Assembly: GCA_013003535.1 (NCBI GenBank)
Contig: JABDIY010000075.1
Location: 1 to 52,818, forward strand
DNA length: 52,818 nt
DNA from: Acidimicrobiales bacterium
Lineage (GTDB): Bacteria > Actinomycetota > Acidimicrobiia > Acidimicrobiales > SZUA-35
Direction: 5' to 3'
In this document: piece by piece, positions 50,221 to 52,818 of the stretch
Layout of the letters: each line of letters starts with the position of its first letter
Position numbering within the stretch: the first letter of the stretch is position 1
The notes under the pieces: generated by a model
What the model saw: only the letters and a program-made list of their open reading frames with translations
What the model was told of the DNA's origin: nothing
The model's database searches: none
Program-made: the position numbers and the translations under genes

Positions 50221-50978
50221 CGAAGTCCACTTGCCGCTGCGGCCGCGTTGGGTGCGTCTGGAGGTGTTTTTCCACAGGCTGAGCGCGCAAGAAGGCGGAG
50301 CGCAGTGACGGCATCGTCTCGTTCCATCGAACGGACGGTGGCGTCGCCGAAACGAACACTGTTGTATGACTGGGTGATCACCCGGAGGTCTGGCCCAAGA
50401 TCCGCATTGGTTGCGGCGATTCGACGGTGCCATTCGTTGGGTGTCTCATCGGCGATCCGCGGCTCGAGGCGTCCGAAGCCAGCTTCGGCGTAGCGCATGG
50501 CCACTCTGATCGCCCGCCCGGGGTCTGGGTCCTGCATCAGCTGATAACAGAAATGCTCAAACGCCGCCCAGCCGTGCTCACCCGAAAGGGCGTAGTGATC
50601 GTCGTTGGCGTTGGGCTCCAAGCGAGTTGTGCGGGTATCGACCTCGTCGCCGCCAGAACCGGGTCCGTAGCGGCGGATCACCATGATGAGTCCAACGATG
50701 AGCCCGATCGCCAGGATGATCAGGAAAAGGTTCCACAGCACGTCAAAGAACGTGATCTCGGGGGCGTTGATGTTTGGTCCGTTGATGTTTGGTCCGTTGA
50801 TGTCGGGTGGGTTGAAGCTGGGGGCATTGAACCGGAAGTCGCCGGCTTCCATACGGATGATGAAGTCTTCGCGGCTTTCGTTCCGGCTCACGAATGCTGA
50901 GAGCGTTACGAGCGCGAGAACGATTGCCGCAATGAGATATGCCGTGCGTTGCGCCATGGGTGGGCGATGGGTCGACAC
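50217..50978 (-). CDS. DUF4129-like membrane protein with pentapeptide repeats
   Basis: 253 aa. Helix one (TAYLIAAIVLALVTLSAFV), an extracytoplasmic loop of pentapeptides (FN-APS, FN-PPD, IN-GPN twice, IN-APE), helix two (FFDVLWNLFLIILAIGLIVGLIMVI), then a cytoplasmic or outer domain ending TPNEWHRRIAATNADLGPDLRVITQSYNSVRFGD, the DUF4129 pattern. GTG 50978, 7 nt after TACTGT on the minus strand, is chosen because no Shine-Dalgarno precedes either it or ATG 50957. First gene of the five-gene cluster through 46645. Confidence 0.72.
   Translation of the reverse strand: MSTHRPPMAQRTAYLIAAIVLALVTLSAFVSRNESREDFIIRMEAGDFRFNAPSFNPPDINGPNINGPNINAPEITFFDVLWNLFLIILAIGLIVGLIMVIRRYGPGSGGDEVDTRTTRLEPNANDDHYALSGEHGWAAFEHFCYQLMQDPDPGRAIRVAMRYAEAGFGRLEPRIADETPNEWHRRIAATNADLGPDLRVITQSYNSVRFGDATVRSMERDDAVTALRLLARSACGKTPPDAPNAAAAASGLR
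50751..50840 (-). repeat. 15-bp tandem repeat coding for pentapeptides
   Basis: About six 15-bp units; two consecutive units (50766-50780 and 50781-50795, GTTGATGTTTGGTCC on plus) are identical. They encode P-x-[IF]-N steps in the extracytoplasmic loop. Recent duplication is suggested by the identical pair. Confidence 0.75.
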
Positions 50979-50985
50979 CCCCACC

Positions 50986-50991
50986 ACAGTA
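50986..50991 (-). promoter_or_regulatory. candidate -10 hexamer for leaderless DUF4129-MoxR operon
   Basis: Minus-strand TACTGT followed by 7 nt and the GTG at 50978. Confidence 0.4.
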
Positions 50992-51009
50992 GGGGAAACT
51001 CGGTATCCG

Positions 51010-52200
51010 TTATGTTCCGGGCGCGAAGATCGCTTTGAGGTAACGACCCTCGGTAAAGGTGACCGGATGGTCGATCGGGTGACCGGTGACCGAGATGCTG
51101 ACAGGACGCCGGCCGGCCCGCCCCAGTTCCTGGGTGACGTCGTCCACGAACATGGCTTCGGTGATCCGGGCCGAACACGACGCCTGCACCAGAGTTCCTC
51201 CAGGCTTCAGCACGGCTAGTGCCGCCCTGGTAAGGCGACGGTAGGACGCGCGGGCTCGATCCACATCGGACATCTTTGGCGCGAACGATGGCGGATCCAC
51301 CACCACTACGTCAAACCTGCGACCGTGCTTCTCCAGGGTGTTCATGACCGAGAAGGCATCTCCCACGATGGTCTCGTGACCGTGGGTCGGCTCGAGACTG
51401 TTGGCCTTCATGTTCGTGATGGCGGCGGCGATAGCTCCGGCGGAGGTGTCCACTGATGTGACCGAGATGGCACCGCCGGCGGCGGCATACACCGAGAAGC
51501 CACCGGTGCTGGAGAACACATCGAGGACGCTTTTGCCCGCGCTGAGTTTGCGGACTGCCTGACGGTTGTCGCGCTGGTCAAGGAAGTGGCCGGTCTTGTT
51601 TCCCGCCACCACGTTCGCCGTGAATATCAAGCCGTTCTCGGTGAAGCTGACGAGCGGGTTCGGGAGCGATCCCCGCTCTACCTGACCGTCGGCGAAGCTG
51701 TCTCTCCACACGCCCTGCACCGCCCGGCTGGCCCGCAGAACGATCGCCGTAGGTGCGCATCGGGCTTCGATCTGGTCGAGCACGACATCAAGATGCGGTT
51801 TCCAGGCGGCGGTGTAGAGCTTCACCACGACCACGTGGTCATAACGGTCAGCTACCAGTCCGGGAAGACCGTCGTTCTCGCCATTGACGAGGCGATAGCC
51901 GGTGGTGGCGGTGTCCTCGATCAGCGAACGGCGAAGATCGATCGACCGGTCCACTCTGGCAGCGAAAAAGCCGGCGTCGATGGTGGCCGGGCTGCCGTGG
52001 TGCAGGACTCGGATGGCGATGGGACTGTGAGGGTCGGCCAAGCCGATCGCCAGGAAACGGTCACTGTCGTCGAAGACGACCGCAAGATCACCGGCCGCTG
52101 GTTCCTTCTTCTGGGTGCGGATCGAGTGGTCATACACCCAGGGGTGGCCGCTTCGGATGGAGCGCACCGCTCGCGGCGCCACCGTCGTCGCAATCCGCAT
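51010..52200 (-). CDS. 23S rRNA (cytosine-C5) methyltransferase, RlmI family
   Basis: 396 aa. N-terminal PUA-like RNA-binding domain (RSGHPWVYDHSI... DDSDRFLAIGLADPHSPIAIRVL), central EEHEE-like domain (GYRLVNGENDGLPGLVADRYDHVVVV), and a C-terminal methyltransferase: KTGHFLDQRDNR, SVLDVFSSTGGFSVYAAAGG (SAM), DVVVVDPPSFAP and QASCSARI with the likely catalytic Cys. Other members modify rRNA C1962; the exact target here is inferred. Confidence 0.88.
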   Translation of the reverse strand: MRIATTVAPRAVRSIRSGHPWVYDHSIRTQKKEPAAGDLAVVFDDSDRFLAIGLADPHSPIAIRVLHHGSPATIDAGFFAARVDRSIDLRRSLIEDTATTGYRLVNGENDGLPGLVADRYDHVVVVKLYTAAWKPHLDVVLDQIEARCAPTAIVLRASRAVQGVWRDSFADGQVERGSLPNPLVSFTENGLIFTANVVAGNKTGHFLDQRDNRQAVRKLSAGKSVLDVFSSTGGFSVYAAAGGAISVTSVDTSAGAIAAAITNMKANSLEPTHGHETIVGDAFSVMNTLEKHGRRFDVVVVDPPSFAPKMSDVDRARASYRRLTRAALAVLKPGGTLVQASCSARITEAMFVDDVTQELGRAGRRPVSISVTGHPIDHPVTFTEGRYLKAIFAPGT

Positions 52201-52216
52201 CAGTTCAACCTAGGTC

Positions 52217-52818
52217 CTACGCGGACATTTCGGCCTCGTCGCTGGGGAGTAAGCATTCGTTGGCGGGCGCGTGCAGTTCGAGCACTCGGGCCACGATCTG
52301 AGGCTGGACCGCCGCCAACGCCACACCGCCGGTGGTGGTTGGGATCGGCAGCGCGGTGGTGGCGAGCATCAGCAGCATTTCCGGGCCCATCTTGGCGCGC
52401 AGCGCGATGGCTTCGCCAACGGCCTTCAGTGCCGCAACGCTGGAGGATATTCCCGAACCGTGCGAACCGTTGGCACCGGCCACGTAGATTCCCCACTCTT
52501 GTCCGTTGGCATCGGAGGCGGTTGCGGTGAGCCGAAGCCCGCTGCCTCGCACCGAAACGTCCTCATTGTGGATCTCGAAGCCGTCGTTCTCCAAGGCCGC
52601 CAACGCCACCTTCGGCGCTGAAAGTGTTCGATCTGGATCCGCTGGCGGGTTGCTCAACGCTGTCAGCACTCGCTCTCGGGCCAACGAGACGTAGGCAGCA
52701 TCGGTGTCGTATCCGACGAAGCGCCGGCCGGCCAAAGCGGCCGCGACCAACGTGGTACCGGCCCCCATGAACGGGTCGAGCACGAGGTCATCCACATAGG
52801 TGTAGAGCTGTATCAGCC
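52217..52818 (-). CDS. site-specific DNA methyltransferase (N4/N6 class), C-terminal part
   Basis: About 200 aa visible; the frame is open to the window edge, so the start and the DPPY catalytic motif lie outside. [37 protein letters not shown] is the classic SAM-binding motif I of a permuted (beta-type) DNA adenine/cytosine-N4 methyltransferase. After it, about 130 extra residues with no recognised domain ([22 protein letters not shown]..., [20 protein letters not shown]) form an unusual C-terminal extension. No restriction gene is visible in the window; the neighbour is the RlmI-like gene 16 bp away. Confidence 0.85.
   Translation of the reverse strand, partial: LIQLYTYVDDLVLDPFMGAGTTLVAAALAGRRFVGYDTDAAYVSLARERVLTALSNPPADPDRTLSAPKVALAALENDGFEIHNEDVSVRGSGLRLTATASDANGQEWGIYVAGANGSHGSGISSSVAALKAVGEAIALRAKMGPEMLLMLATTALPIPTTTGGVALAAVQPQIVARVLELHAPANECLLPSDEAEMSA

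Overview
This looks like the replication-origin region of a high-GC actinobacterium, most probably a member of the Acidimicrobiia. The evidence is the actinobacterial gene order around dnaA, an actinobacteria-restricted DUF5318 gene beside a class A PBP, a WhiG/FliA-type sigma factor, DUF3566 between gyrA and tRNA-Ile, and dense packing with ATGA/GTGA start-stop overlaps. The assignment is inferred from gene content and style; no database was searched.

Layout. (1) 1-6296, plus strand: the tail of a DUF222/13E12-type HNH endonuclease, a hairpin, then a six-gene operon: acyl-CoA mutase large subunit, B12 subunit, MeaB-type GTPase, NUDIX hydrolase, membrane-anchored protein, MFS transporter. Substrate-pocket residues point to an isobutyryl-CoA-type mutase rather than methylmalonyl-CoA mutase. 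(2) 6418-15305, mostly minus: HDAC-like deacetylase, CCA-adding enzyme, DUF5318, class A PBP, rpsF-ssb-rpsR-rplI, dnaB, nearly all overlapping. (3) 15371-22802, plus: GNAT, a DUF6049-like protein, a Ser/Thr kinase with an extracellular discoidin-like domain, ECF sigma factor, candidate anti-sigma factor, small membrane protein, trxB. (4) 22875-29679, minus: trxA, parB, parA, an HTH/coiled-coil gene, rsmG, jag, yidC, yidD, rnpA, rpmH. (5) 30079-40495, plus: dnaA, oriC, dnaN, recF, dciA, gyrB, gyrA, a TadE/G-like gene, DUF3566, tRNA-Ile. (6) 40659-52818: WhiG-like sigma factor, a Rossmann dehydrogenase with a short upstream ORF, mycothiol-dependent isomerase family protein, PlsC, rpmG-rpmB, secreted M23-DUF4214 protein, a DUF4129-MoxR-DUF58 cluster, RlmI-like methyltransferase and a DNA methyltransferase cut by the window edge.

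How it works together. Replication (dnaA, dnaN, recF, dciA, dnaB, ssb, gyrase), segregation (parA, parB, a parS-like site), membrane insertion (yidC, yidD, jag), RNase P and cell-wall growth (PBP, kinase) lie side by side, as if the two flanks known around the mycobacterial origin were joined. The dnaA-dnaN gap has a Bacillus-like arrangement: DnaA-box-like elements, a short GC spacer, a CTACTACTA DnaA-trio and an AT-richer stretch. TTATCCACC boxes recur upstream of dnaA and between rplI and dnaB.

Most interesting points: no MurJ between the DUF6049-like gene and the kinase, where mycobacteria have a MurJ-pseudokinase fusion, while this kinase keeps all catalytic residues; an HTH/coiled-coil gene inserted between rsmG and parA that carries a 14/16 parS match, with a three-copy 14-bp iteron upstream and a 26-bp perfect palindrome in the adjacent rsmG; and at least nine starts lying 6-8 nt after a TANNNT hexamer, suggesting widespread leaderless transcription.
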